64,000 bases of DNA, taken from positions 186,001 through 250,000 of the forward strand of contig NZ_JACYXM010000001.1 of assembly GCF_014843005.1 (NCBI RefSeq), given 5' to 3'. Positions 17,747 to 27,101 of this stretch are shown here, one piece after another; the stretch's first letter is position 1; each line of letters opens with the position of its first letter. This DNA is from Rhodanobacter sp. DHG33 (lineage in GTDB: Bacteria > Pseudomonadota > Gammaproteobacteria > Xanthomonadales > Rhodanobacteraceae). The notes beneath the pieces were generated by a model that worked only from the letters and a program-made list of their open reading frames with translations, had not been told where the DNA came from and did no database searches. The position numbers and the translations under genes were made by a program.

Positions 17747-20722
17747 TCATAGCTTGTAACTTAGGCCGAGCAACACGGTACGTCCCCAGGTGTCGTATTC
17801 CAGCGGCATGGTCATCGGCACGCTGTTGGCGAGCGTGGCGTACTGCACCGTCGCGTCCGGCGAGTTGGACAGGTTGTTCACCTGCAGCAGGATCGACAGG
17901 CCCGTCATCGGTCCCTGGCTGAAGTCGTATTCCAGCTGCAGGTCGGTTTGCCGGTTCGCCAGGATCTTGGTGTAGCCGAGCTGGTCGAACAGCGCCACCG
18001 TCTCGCCGGTGAACGAGGAACGGTAACGCTGCGAGATGCGCGCCGAGAACCCGTTGCGCTCGTAGTACAGCGTGATGTCGCCGCTCTTGTGCGACAGGCC
18101 GGGCAGCGTCTTGGGCCCGCCCGGAATCGACGAGATGGAACTGGTCGGGATATCGCTGTTGACCAGCGAATAGTTGACCTGCATGCCGAAGCCTTCCAGC
18201 GCGTGGGCCAGCAGGCCGCCCTCGAACGAGCCGGCCAGCTCCAGGCCGTTCATCGAGCCGCCCGTGCCGTTTTCCGGCGTGGTGAACGCGCCGTAGTTGC
18301 TGGTCGGCTTCAGCGTCGGCGTGTCGTTGATGTAGTTGGAGAAGTCGTAGTTGAGGACGGTCTTGTTGTAGATGTAGTTGAGCAGGTTCTTCTTGAACAC
18401 CGCCACCGACACGTAGCTGGCGTTGCCGAAATACTTCTCCCACGAGATGTCGGTACCCACCGCCACGTAAGGCTTCAGCAACGGATTGCCGCCACTGCCC
18501 GACCACACCACCTGCCCCGCCTGCGGACCGTCGGTGACCTTGGCCACGCTGACGGAGGAGGAGATCTTCTCGTCGTCGATGCGGCCGCGGGTCATGGTCT
18601 TGGCAAGGCCGAAACGCAGGTACTGGCTATCGCTCAGCTGGAGCTTCAGATTCAGGCTGGGCAGCACGTTGTTGTACGTGGTGCCGCCGTGGATGCTGCC
18701 CACCAGCGCGTTGCCGTTGGTCTGCAGCGCCGTGGACGACTGGTCGGTGTGCACGAACTGCACGCCTACGTTGCCGGCCAGCGGCAGTCCCGCCACGTCC
18801 GTGTTGATGTCGAGCTTGGCATAGGCCAGCGGAACCTTCTCCTCGATCGTGTAGTTGCGGCTCCAGTCGCCCGACTCGTTCTCCGGGGTGAGGTAGAACT
18901 GGTTGTACATCGCGCCCAGCACGTTGTAGTTGATGATGCCGGGAATGCCGCCGTAGCCCAGCGACGTCGGGCCGTAGAGGAAGGACGGGCTGATCGGCGA
19001 GCTGTAGTTGTACAGGTAGCTGCCGTCGCTGGCGCCGTTGCCGTTCAACCATGCGAAATCCACGTCGGCGTGCTTGGTCTTGGTGCGGTCCGAGTAGTCG
19101 ACGCCCAGATCCAGGCCACTGAAGATCCACCAGTCCAGCGTGCGGCTCGCCTGCAGGCGGAACGCAGTGATGCGGTCGTCCTGGCGATCGAACTCCTGGC
19201 GGCCGTCGTAGCCGTAGTTGTCCGGGTCGGTGAAGACCACGTTGGATGGATCGGCGAAGTTCACGTTCGGGCTGAAATCCGGATAGCCCGGCCCCGTCGG
19301 CGTGTTGAAGCCCACGTTGGCGAGGCCGCCGTTGGCGAGCCCGGTGAACAGGTAGGCGTCGTGCAGCTTCACCCGCGCCGAGGACGAAGACAGGTCGAGC
19401 GAGGTCGTCCAGTCGCCGAGGTAGAGCTTGTTGTTCCAGCCGATCGAATACAGCTTGTCGTGTTCCTTGGTGTAGTCGTTCTGCATGATCGGCGCCAGGC
19501 CGAGCATGGTGCCCGAGGTCACGATGGGCAGCGGCGAACCCGGCGACGTGCCCACGTTGGCGTAGGAAAGATTGTCGTAGGGCTGGCCGTAGGGGCTGCT
19601 GGACCACTGCAGTCCGTTGGTGAACTCGCGCTTGTTGAAGGTGGAGTAGTACATGTCCAGCTTCGAGTAGTAGGTGTCGTTGGGCGCCCACTCCAGTACC
19701 GCCATCAGGCCGTTGCGCTTCTCGTCCTGCGACTGCGCGCGCAACTGCATGCCCTGTTGCGAGTTCACGTTGTCCGGCATGCCCGGCATGGTGCGCGCAC
19801 CCCAGTTCTGGTCCATGCCGGCGCTGCCGTTGTCCGCGCCCCACCACCAGGCCTGGTACTGCTTCTCCTGGATCGGCTGGTCGAGCTGCGCGAAGCCGAT
19901 GGCGACACCCAGGGTGTGGTCGAGGAACTGGTCGATGTAGGAGAAGCTGGCGCGATGCCCCGTGGTGCCCGTCCCCGTGCCGGGGTTGAGGTCGCCGTTG
20001 GTGTTGTGCTCGCCGCGCACATTGAACACCAGGGTGCGCTTGGAGAGATCCAACGGATTGATGGTCTGCAGGTCCACCGTGCCGGCCAGACCCTGGCCGA
20101 TCACGCTGGCGTCCGGCGTCTTGTAGACGATGGCGCCGTTGATGAGCTCCGACGGGTACTGGTCGTACTCCACGCCGCGGTTCTCGCCTATCGTCGCCTG
20201 CTCGCGGCCGTTGAGCGTGGTGCCCGCGAAACCCGGATCCAGGCCGCGTATCGAGATCGCGCTGGCCTGGCCGTCCACGCGCTGCGTGGTCAAGCCCGGC
20301 AGACGCGCCAGACTGTCGGCGATGCTCACGTCGGGCAGCTTGCCGATGTCTTCGGCGGAGATGGCCTCGACGATGTCGTTGGAGTTCTTCTTCGTGTCCA
20401 GCGCGCTCTGGATGCTGGTGCTGATGCCGTTCACCACCACGGCGCTGAACTGGCTGGTCTGCGGCTGCTGGTTGGTCTTGGACGACTGCGCGTTCTTGTT
20501 CGGCTTCGCCTGGTTCTTGTTTTGGGTCGTTTGATTGTTCTGCGTCGCCTGATCCTTCGGCGTCTGATCTTGCGTGCCCTGGTTCTGGCTCGGCGCCTCC
20601 TGCGCGAAGGCAGCCTGGGCCGGCACTGCGAAAAGCCATGCCGTCGCGCACGCCACGACCAGCATCCGCCGCTCAAGTACGGCACTCCCCCTACCCGAAA
20701 CGCGTTTCCTACGAGTATTCAT
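17747..20722 (-). CDS. TonB-dependent receptor (Xanthomonas/Caulobacter type)
   Basis: This 991-residue outer-membrane receptor starts at ATG 20722 behind GGGAGGAG. The long basic signal peptide is followed by a low-complexity linker rich in Gln, Asn, Thr and Lys (residues about 43-92). The plug domain begins at FSAVVVNGIS and has ISAEDIGKLPDVSIADSLARL and ISIRGLDPGF, which are hallmarks of the TIGR01782 group linked to carbohydrate uptake. The barrel ends with the aromatic-rich GRTVLLGLSYKL. The GH30 gene 181 bp downstream on the same strand suggests that it imports a glycan fragment. Two inverted repeats of the half-site TTGCGT precede it. Confidence 0.93.
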   Translation of the reverse strand: MNTRRKRVSGRGSAVLERRMLVVACATAWLFAVPAQAAFAQEAPSQNQGTQDQTPKDQATQNNQTTQNKNQAKPNKNAQSSKTNQQPQTSQFSAVVVNGISTSIQSALDTKKNSNDIVEAISAEDIGKLPDVSIADSLARLPGLTTQRVDGQASAISIRGLDPGFAGTTLNGREQATIGENRGVEYDQYPSELINGAIVYKTPDASVIGQGLAGTVDLQTINPLDLSKRTLVFNVRGEHNTNGDLNPGTGTGTTGHRASFSYIDQFLDHTLGVAIGFAQLDQPIQEKQYQAWWWGADNGSAGMDQNWGARTMPGMPDNVNSQQGMQLRAQSQDEKRNGLMAVLEWAPNDTYYSKLDMYYSTFNKREFTNGLQWSSSPYGQPYDNLSYANVGTSPGSPLPIVTSGTMLGLAPIMQNDYTKEHDKLYSIGWNNKLYLGDWTTSLDLSSSSARVKLHDAYLFTGLANGGLANVGFNTPTGPGYPDFSPNVNFADPSNVVFTDPDNYGYDGRQEFDRQDDRITAFRLQASRTLDWWIFSGLDLGVDYSDRTKTKHADVDFAWLNGNGASDGSYLYNYSSPISPSFLYGPTSLGYGGIPGIINYNVLGAMYNQFYLTPENESGDWSRNYTIEEKVPLAYAKLDINTDVAGLPLAGNVGVQFVHTDQSSTALQTNGNALVGSIHGGTTYNNVLPSLNLKLQLSDSQYLRFGLAKTMTRGRIDDEKISSSVSVAKVTDGPQAGQVVWSGSGGNPLLKPYVAVGTDISWEKYFGNASYVSVAVFKKNLLNYIYNKTVLNYDFSNYINDTPTLKPTSNYGAFTTPENGTGGSMNGLELAGSFEGGLLAHALEGFGMQVNYSLVNSDIPTSSISSIPGGPKTLPGLSHKSGDITLYYERNGFSARISQRYRSSFTGETVALFDQLGYTKILANRQTDLQLEYDFSQGPMTGLSILLQVNNLSNSPDATVQYATLANSVPMTMPLEYDTWGRTVLLGLSYKL

Positions 20723-20864
20723 CAGTCTCCTCCCGTGTAACCCCGTTGTGGACGTTCAGCCACGCTCTGCGTCGTGGCGACGCCATGCGAAACAGCGGCC
20801 GATCCCCCATCGGGACCGCGATCGCCAAGGCGTCACCGGTGAGCATCCCCGATCCCCTTCGGAC

Positions 20865-20923
20865 ACGCAAACAATTGCGTAAACTTTTGTAAAACGGCGC
20901 TATCTTTTTGCGTCGCAACGCAA
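20865..20923. promoter_or_regulatory. Double inverted-repeat operator candidate upstream of TonB receptor
   Basis: ACGCAA-ACAA-TTGCGT (20865-20880) and TTGCGT-CGCA-ACGCAA (20908-20923) are both perfect 6-4-6 dyads of the same hexamer, in opposite arrangement, with centres 43 bp apart. They lie 143-201 bp upstream of the receptor ATG. Two dyads about four helical turns apart would suit a looping repressor such as a LacI-family protein. Confidence 0.5.
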
Positions 20924-20936
20924 CGGGGCTGCAACG

Positions 20937-20958
20937 AAAAACGGCCCTCGCGGGCCGT
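20937..20958 (-). terminator. Rho-independent terminator of the CLC gene
   Basis: Read on the minus strand, ACGGCCC-GCGA-GGGCCGT forms a 7-bp GC stem with a tetraloop and is followed by TTTT. It lies 22 bp after the stop codon of the CLC gene. Confidence 0.85.
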
Positions 20959-20979
20959 TTGTCTGTCGTGCTTCGCCGG

Positions 20980-22908
20980 TCAGTGGCGTGAAGCGACCGC
21001 TTCCTCGGGCCGCGGCCTGAGGCCGTCGCGGAAACGCAGGTGGCGCGCGGAGTGGCGCGCCTCGCGCAGGCGGCGTCCGTGCGCGGCGAGGATGTCGCCA
21101 CGGGTGAGGATGCCGACCAGCTTGCGCGGGTCGTCCTTGCTCACAACGACCAGCCGACCCACGCCCTCGGCCACCATGTGGTCGGCGGCTTCGCGCAGCG
21201 AATGGCCTTCGTTCACCGCGATCGGCGGGCGCGTCACCAGTTCGCCCAGGGTCAGCGTGTAGTGCCACTGCGGATCGAGCAGGCTGCGGCGCGTCAGCAC
21301 GCCGTGCACGCGGCCCTGTTCGTCCACCACCGGGAAGCCCTGGTGCTGCGCATCCGGCGAACCTTCGCCCAGCCAGCGGCGCACCTCGGCCAGCGTCTGC
21401 GCGATCTGCAGCGTCACCACGTCGCGCGCGCAGGCATCGCCCACCACCACCTGGTCGAGATAGTCGGCTGCGTACTCGGCGGGCACGCGCACGCCGCGGC
21501 GGGCGATCTTCTCGGTCATGATGGTGTTGCGCATCATCAGTGCGGAGATCAGATAGGCGGCGGTGCAACCGCCCAGCAGCGGCAGCAGCCCGGCCGGCTG
21601 CGCCGTGGTCTCGAACGCGAACACCACCGCCGTGAGCAGCGCGCGCGAGGCGCCAGCGAAGATCGCCGCCATGCCCACCAGCGCGGCGATGCGCGGGTCC
21701 ATGCCGAAGTGCGGGGCCACCGCGGCCACACCGATGCCGGCCACCGCGCCCAGCGCGCCGCCGATGGTGAACAGCGGCGCCAGCGTGCCGCCCGAGGTGC
21801 CGCTACCCAGCGAAACCGACCACGACACGAACTTCATCACGCACAGGAAGGCCAGCCCCGTCAGCGTCAGCCGGCCGTTGAGGATGTTCTCGATATTGCT
21901 GTAGCCCACGCCCAGCGTCAGCGGCGCGAAGTAGCCCACCACGCCCACCACCAGGCCGCCGATCGCCGGCCACCACATCCAGTGGATCGGCAGCTCCTCA
22001 AACCAGTCCTCGATGGCGTAGACGATCTTCGTGGTCCACACGCTGATGAGGCCGACCACCGCGCCGATCAGCACATAGGTGGCCAGCGCCCAGCCGCCGG
22101 GCGAGGCCAGCACCGGCATCGCGAACACCGGTTCGGTGCCCATCAGCACGTAGCGCGTGCCGGTGGCGGCCACGCAGGCCAGCGCCACCGGGATCAGCGA
22201 ACGCGGGCGCAGTTCGAACAACAGCAGTTCCACTGCCAGCACCACCGCCGCGATGGGCGCTGAGAAGATCGCCGACATGCCCGCCGCCGCGCCCGCCGCC
22301 AACAGCACCTTGCGCTCGCTGCCGGTGACCTTCATCACCTGCCCGACGAAGGAACCCAGCGCGCCGCCGGTGGCGATGATCGGACCTTCCGCACCGAAGG
22401 GGCCGCCGGTGCCGATCGCGATGGCCGAGGAAATCGGTTTCAGGAAGGTGATGCGCGGCGGAATCTTCGATTCGTTGAGCAGCACCTGCTCCATCGCCTC
22501 GGGGATGCCGTGGCCGCGGATCGCGCGCGAACCCCAGCGCGCCATGAACCCTACGATCACGCCGCCCACCACGGGAATCGGCACCACCCACCAGCCCAGG
22601 TGCGGCACCGCGTCGGCCGGCGAGGAAAACGCGGTGGAGGCCTGGCCGTAGAACGCGAGGTTCGTGATGAGGCCGATCAGCATGGTGAGGATTTTCGCGA
22701 TCACCGCCGCGCCGATGCCCAGCACCACGGACACCGCCGTGATGTGCAGCACGCGGCGATCGACCAGGGTGGAGCGGCGCGGCATCTTCGCCGCATCCAG
22801 CGTCACGCCCAGCGCGGGCGACAACGGCAAGGCGTCCGTGCTGCCTTGGACGCGGACGTCGGCGTGGTTGCGCGAATCGTCAGTAGGTGAGGTCATGGAG
22901 GGATCCAT
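20980..22908 (-). CDS. CLC-family chloride channel/transporter with C-terminal CBS pair
   Basis: This 642-residue inner-membrane protein has about ten or more hydrophobic segments with CLC signatures and two CBS domains at about residues 475-610 (VTLQIAQTLAEVRRWL; LVGILTRGDIL). The gating glutamate is present as Glu174 in GAEGP. Two key positions differ from E. coli ClcA: the central anion-site motif reads GHGIPEA, with His133 where GSGIP has Ser, and the internal proton glutamate is replaced (Glu227-Leu228 aligned with Glu202-Glu203). These changes would fit a passive channel or altered selectivity, which is inference. A second in-frame ATG lies at 22896. It is transcribed alone, with its own terminator. 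Confidence 0.9.
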   Translation of the reverse strand: MDPSMTSPTDDSRNHADVRVQGSTDALPLSPALGVTLDAAKMPRRSTLVDRRVLHITAVSVVLGIGAAVIAKILTMLIGLITNLAFYGQASTAFSSPADAVPHLGWWVVPIPVVGGVIVGFMARWGSRAIRGHGIPEAMEQVLLNESKIPPRITFLKPISSAIAIGTGGPFGAEGPIIATGGALGSFVGQVMKVTGSERKVLLAAGAAAGMSAIFSAPIAAVVLAVELLLFELRPRSLIPVALACVAATGTRYVLMGTEPVFAMPVLASPGGWALATYVLIGAVVGLISVWTTKIVYAIEDWFEELPIHWMWWPAIGGLVVGVVGYFAPLTLGVGYSNIENILNGRLTLTGLAFLCVMKFVSWSVSLGSGTSGGTLAPLFTIGGALGAVAGIGVAAVAPHFGMDPRIAALVGMAAIFAGASRALLTAVVFAFETTAQPAGLLPLLGGCTAAYLISALMMRNTIMTEKIARRGVRVPAEYAADYLDQVVVGDACARDVVTLQIAQTLAEVRRWLGEGSPDAQHQGFPVVDEQGRVHGVLTRRSLLDPQWHYTLTLGELVTRPPIAVNEGHSLREAADHMVAEGVGRLVVVSKDDPRKLVGILTRGDILAAHGRRLREARHSARHLRFRDGLRPRPEEAVASRH

Positions 22909-23072
22909 CGCGACGCAAAGCCGGAAATGTTACGCCTTCGCCCGCACAAACCGAAGCCGCGCGTTCTTGCGACATCGGCACGCCCGGACGGCCAAGGTCG
23001 AAAGCACGCGGTACGCCAAACAAAAAGGGAGGGCAGACCGCGCCCGCCCTCCCCGATCCCGGCGCAAGGCGC

Positions 23073-23489
23073 TCAGTGGTGCAGCATGCCCAGCATCATG
23101 CCGCCGAACACCAGCATCATCACGACAGCAATCACCACGAAGATCACTGTGGTCAGCAGTTGCACCAGACAGGACTTGCCGTAGCCGATCTGGCTGCCGT
23201 CCTTCGCCAGCAGCAGCATGTTGATGATCAGCGCACCTACCAGGAACTGCGCCACCCAGGACAGCACGCTACCCGCACCCCCGTGCAGGATCAGCATCAC
23301 CACCCACTTCGCCAGCCAGGACACCACAACCACAGCCAATGCCCGCGCGAAGTCCGGCATGTGTCCGACCACCAGCCGGTACGCCAGGCTCAGCACCAGC
23401 GCCGAGACCAGCACGCCGACCACGATCATCAGCAGGCCAAAGAACAGGCCCACGCCCGCCAACGCACCAAACACTGAAATCCCCAGCAT
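23073..23489 (-). CDS. Small four-helix membrane protein, unknown function
   Basis: This 138-residue protein is dominated by four hydrophobic segments (about residues 5-40, 48-70, 75-95 and 108-138) and a Met-rich C-terminus, MMLVFGGMMLGMLHH. I chose ATG 23489 because GGGGAG lies eight bases ahead; the frame also opens at a GTG at 23498 that sits on that same ribosome site. No known family is recognised. It lies 164 bp upstream of the CLC gene on the same strand. Confidence 0.75.
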   Translation of the reverse strand: MLGISVFGALAGVGLFFGLLMIVVGVLVSALVLSLAYRLVVGHMPDFARALAVVVVSWLAKWVVMLILHGGAGSVLSWVAQFLVGALIINMLLLAKDGSQIGYGKSCLVQLLTTVIFVVIAVVMMLVFGGMMLGMLHH

Positions 23490-23745
23490 GGCTGCCACTC
23501 CCCTTTTTTAGATGAAGCGCCGCAGCCCCTATGCCGCGGCGTCGGTGCAAGCGTAACCCATGGCAGGGCGCGGAAAAGCCAATGCGCCGCAAGCTTTTGC
23601 TGTCCCGGAACCTTCACACAAGAGTGATGCAATTCCGCACATGCCCGGCGACGCGGATGACGTGTCGCGAGGCTTGCTGCAGGGGGAGTCCACACGAGGG
23701 GCCTTGCCCGCCCCGTGTCGTTGCATCCACTCCGGGAGTTTCCAC

Positions 23746-25485
23746 ATGTCCAGTCTCCACTTGCTCCGCAAGGCGCTGCTGCCCGCGTCGATCGCCATCA
23801 TGGGGTTCGCGATCGCCGCCCAGGCCCAGGCCAACCCGACCCCGAACCAGGCGGACGGCTTTGCGCATGCCCCCTGGCACGGCCAGGGGCGTTCGCCGCA
23901 GGATGAAATCCCCACCGCCACGCCGATCAAGCATCTGGTGGTGATCTTCGACGAGAACCGCTCGTTCGATCACTACTTCGGCACCTATCCGGTGGCCGCG
24001 AACCCGGCCGGCGAACCCGCCTTCAGGGCCCGGCCCTTCACGCCGCAGGTGGAAGGCCTCACGCCGGCGCTGCTCAACGACAACCCGAACAAGTCCAACC
24101 TGGCCAACGGCGCCAACGCGGTGAACCCGTTCCGCCTCGACCGCACGCAGGCCAACACCGAAGGCCAGAACCACAGCTACACGCCCGAGCAGCTCGCCTA
24201 CGACAACGGCGCCGCCGACCGCTTCCCCGCCTACACCGGCAACAACACCGTGACCACCACGGGCGCGTTCGGCACGCACGGCCTGGTGATGGGCTACTAC
24301 GACGGCAACACCGTCACCGCAATGTGGAACTACGCGCAGAACTTCGCGATGGACGACAACGCCTACACCGACACCTACGGCCCCTCGACGCCGGGCGCGA
24401 TCGCCGTGGTCTCGGGCACCAACAACGGCGCCAAGGTGGTGCTGGGCTCGGCCGCCACCGTGCCCGACACGCAGGGCGGCCTCAGCCTGATCGGCGACAC
24501 CGACCCGGCCTACGACACCTGCTCGTCCACCAGCAACACCGTGCAGATGACCTCGAAGAACATCGGCGACCTGCTCAACGCCGGCCACATCACCTGGGGC
24601 GGCTTCATGGGCGGCTTCGACCTGGCCGCCACCAACGAGAACGGCAGCACCGGCTGCACGCGCAGCACTTACTCCGGCGTGCTGGATGCCTCCGTCTCCG
24701 ACTACGTGCCGCACCACAACTGGTTCCAGTACTACGCCAGCACGTCCAACCCGGCGCACACGCGCCCGACCTCGCTGGAACAGATCGGCCGCACCGACGA
24801 CAAGGACGGCACCGCCACGCCGGTGCATCACGAGTACGACGTCAACGATTTCTTCAAGGCCGTGTCGGCCGGCAACTTCCCGTCGGTGAGCTACATCAAG
24901 CCGCCCGCCGTGGGCGATGCGCACCCGGGCAACTCCGACCCGCTGGACGAGCAGGCCTTCGTGGTGAAGGTGCTCAACTTCCTGCAGCACCAACCCGACT
25001 GGGACAGCACGGCCGTCATCATCACCTACGACGACTCCGACGGCTGGTACGACCACCGCTACACCGCGCCCTCCACGTCGTCCTTCGACGCCAACACCAA
25101 GGAAGGCTCGGTCATCGGCGCCGACCAGCTCAATGCCCCGGGCGTATGCAATGCCAAAGGCGCCAAGCAGGGCGTGGGCGTGAAGGGCGGCGCGGTCAAC
25201 GGCCGCTGCGGCCCCGGCACGCGCGTGCCGTTCCTGGTGATCTCGCCGTGGGCGCGCAGCAACTACGTGGACGACACGCAGATCACGCAGGCCTCGGTGG
25301 TGCGCTTCATCGAGGACAACTGGCTGCGCGGCCAGCGCCTGGGCGACGGCTCGAACGATGCCAGCACCGGCAGCATCATGCGCATGTTCGACTTCCGCCG
25401 CCGCGCGTTCGACCTGACGCCGCGACTGATCCTGGATCCCGACACCGGCTTGCCGGTGGACAAGCGCTGGCACTGGCATTCCTGA
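23746..25485 (+). CDS. AcpA-like acid phosphatase / phospholipase C superfamily enzyme
   Basis: This 579-residue exported phosphoesterase belongs to the PF04185 family. The start is ATG 23746 after GGGAG; the longer upstream frame has no such site. A signal peptide ends near AAQAQA. Family motifs are HLVVIFDENRSFDHYFGTYP (residues 63-82) and TYGPSTPGAI, where Ser214 corresponds to the nucleophile of Francisella AcpA; ITYDDSDGWYDH lies in the C-terminal half. The AcpA-type FGTYP and PSTPG motifs favour a phosphomonoesterase over a phospholipase C. An 82-bp gap with a hairpin separates it from the di-haem peroxidase. Confidence 0.87.
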   Translation: MSSLHLLRKALLPASIAIMGFAIAAQAQANPTPNQADGFAHAPWHGQGRSPQDEIPTATPIKHLVVIFDENRSFDHYFGTYPVAANPAGEPAFRARPFTPQVEGLTPALLNDNPNKSNLANGANAVNPFRLDRTQANTEGQNHSYTPEQLAYDNGAADRFPAYTGNNTVTTTGAFGTHGLVMGYYDGNTVTAMWNYAQNFAMDDNAYTDTYGPSTPGAIAVVSGTNNGAKVVLGSAATVPDTQGGLSLIGDTDPAYDTCSSTSNTVQMTSKNIGDLLNAGHITWGGFMGGFDLAATNENGSTGCTRSTYSGVLDASVSDYVPHHNWFQYYASTSNPAHTRPTSLEQIGRTDDKDGTATPVHHEYDVNDFFKAVSAGNFPSVSYIKPPAVGDAHPGNSDPLDEQAFVVKVLNFLQHQPDWDSTAVIITYDDSDGWYDHRYTAPSTSSFDANTKEGSVIGADQLNAPGVCNAKGAKQGVGVKGGAVNGRCGPGTRVPFLVISPWARSNYVDDTQITQASVVRFIEDNWLRGQRLGDGSNDASTGSIMRMFDFRRRAFDLTPRLILDPDTGLPVDKRWHWHS

Positions 25486-25500
25486 CGGAAGCCATCCCGG

Positions 25501-25526
25501 CCCCTCTCCCGCCTGCGGGAGAGGGG
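25501..25526 (+). terminator. Strong hairpin between phosphatase and peroxidase genes
   Basis: CCCCTCTCCC and GGGAGAGGGG form a perfect 10-bp stem with a 6-nt loop just after the phosphatase stop. There is no T-run, so it may attenuate transcription, protect the mRNA end or be a dispersed repeat rather than a classical terminator. Confidence 0.45.
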
Positions 25527-25567
25527 CTTATCTTTGGCTATTCCGGGAAAAGAGAACGCACACCACG

Positions 25568-26971
25568 ATGCGGGCCAATCAGACCACTCTCCTCCGTGCC
25601 ATGCGCAAGCCGCATCGCCTGGCCAGGTTGCTGCTGGGCACGGTGTGCACCTTCAGCTGCCTCGCCAGCTACGCCTTCCTCGACCAGGCAGCCGCGCCGC
25701 AGGGCGGCGACGGCAGCAATCCGCATCCCGTCCGCCTGCGCCTGCCGAAAGCGCAGCCGCTGAGCGCCGTGGCGCAACTCGGCAAGGCGCTGTTCTTCGA
25801 TCCCATGCTGTCGGGTTCGGGCAGGCAGTCCTGCGCGTCGTGCCACAGCCCCGCGTACAGCTACAACCCGCCCAACGCCCTCGCCGTGCAGCCTGGCGGC
25901 GTGGATCTGCGCAAGGTCGGCTACCGGCCGCCGCCTTCGCTGGCTTATCTGTACCGGCAACGTCCCTTCAGCATCGGCCCGGACAGTTCCGGCGACGACG
26001 TGGCGCCCAACCTCGCTGCGCTGGCCACCGCCGCGCGCAGCGACCCGCGCGCCACCAAGCAGGCCGACGTCGCTCCCGCCGCGCCGGCGATGGTGCCGCA
26101 GGGCGGCCTGTTCTGGGACGGTCGCGCCGATTCGCTGCAGCGACAGGCCTACCTGCCCCTGCTCAACCCGGTGGAAATGGCCAACCGCAGCATGGACGAC
26201 GTGGCCGCGCGGCTGGTGCGCAGCCGCTATCGCCAGACCTTCGCGCAATTGTTCGGACCGGGCATCGTCAACGATCCGCGGCAGCTCATCGACGAAGCCA
26301 TGTTCGCCATCGGCCGCTTCGAGATCGAAGACCCGTCCTTCCACCCCTTCACCAGCAAGTACGACGCCTGGCTGCAGGGACAGGCCCGCCTGACGCCCGC
26401 CGAAATGCGCGGCCTGCGCCTGTTCGACGACCCCGCGAAAGGCAATTGCGCCGCCTGCCACCTCAGCCAGCCCACGCGCGACGGCCTGCCGCCGCTGTTC
26501 ACCGACACCCAGTACGAAGCGCTGGGCGTGCCGCGCAACACCGCGCTGGCGGTCAACCGCGACCCGCGCTTCCACGACCTCGGCATCTGCGGACCTTTCC
26601 GCAAGGACCTCGCGGCGCAGACGCAGTACTGCGGCATGTTCCTTACGCCCACCCTGCGCAACGTGGACCGGCGCGCCGTGTTCTTCCACAACGGCGTCTA
26701 CCATTCGCTGACGCAGGTGCTCGATTTCTACAATCTGCGCAGCGTCGCGCCGGAGCGGATCTATCCGCACGACACGCATGGCCAGCCGCAGGTCTACGAC
26801 GACCTGCCCGCGGCGTATCGGGCCAACGTGGACACCGCCGACGCCCCCTTCGACCGCCACGCGGGCGACCCCGCCCCACTCAGCGCGCAGGACATCTGCG
26901 ACGTCATCGCCTTCCTGCACACGCTGGACGATGGCTACGCGGTGCAGACGCACGGCGCGCCAGGCAGGTAA
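25568..26971 (+). CDS. Di-haem cytochrome c peroxidase (CcpA/MauG family)
   Basis: This 467-residue exported protein has a Sec signal after a basic N-terminus (LLLGTVCTFSCLASYAF). Two haem c sites are visible: Cys89-Ala-Ser-Cys-His93 and Cys294-Ala-Ala-Cys-His298, spaced as in bacterial di-haem peroxidases. LGKALFFDPMLSGSGRQSC and GLFWDGRADSLQRQA are typical. It would reduce peroxide or oxidise a protein partner in the periplasm; MauG-like activity on an unknown partner is also possible. It shares its direction with the upstream phosphatase but is separated from it by a hairpin. Confidence 0.9.
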   Translation: MRANQTTLLRAMRKPHRLARLLLGTVCTFSCLASYAFLDQAAAPQGGDGSNPHPVRLRLPKAQPLSAVAQLGKALFFDPMLSGSGRQSCASCHSPAYSYNPPNALAVQPGGVDLRKVGYRPPPSLAYLYRQRPFSIGPDSSGDDVAPNLAALATAARSDPRATKQADVAPAAPAMVPQGGLFWDGRADSLQRQAYLPLLNPVEMANRSMDDVAARLVRSRYRQTFAQLFGPGIVNDPRQLIDEAMFAIGRFEIEDPSFHPFTSKYDAWLQGQARLTPAEMRGLRLFDDPAKGNCAACHLSQPTRDGLPPLFTDTQYEALGVPRNTALAVNRDPRFHDLGICGPFRKDLAAQTQYCGMFLTPTLRNVDRRAVFFHNGVYHSLTQVLDFYNLRSVAPERIYPHDTHGQPQVYDDLPAAYRANVDTADAPFDRHAGDPAPLSAQDICDVIAFLHTLDDGYAVQTHGAPGR

Positions 26972-27101
26972 GCTGCAACGGCATCCCCGGACCCTGGCGC
27001 CGGTTTGCCGGTGCGGCCGGCTCGTGGCCGTCGGACCGGCCTTATGCATTTTCACCTTAAAAGAGCCGACGAAATTAACGCGGCTTCCACGACTTGCTGT
27101 A

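Noticed and set aside
18627-20651. 674-codon second minus-strand frame within the TonB receptor gene
   Set aside because: It is an Arg/Gln/His-rich frame-shifted reading of the receptor gene without plug or barrel motifs.
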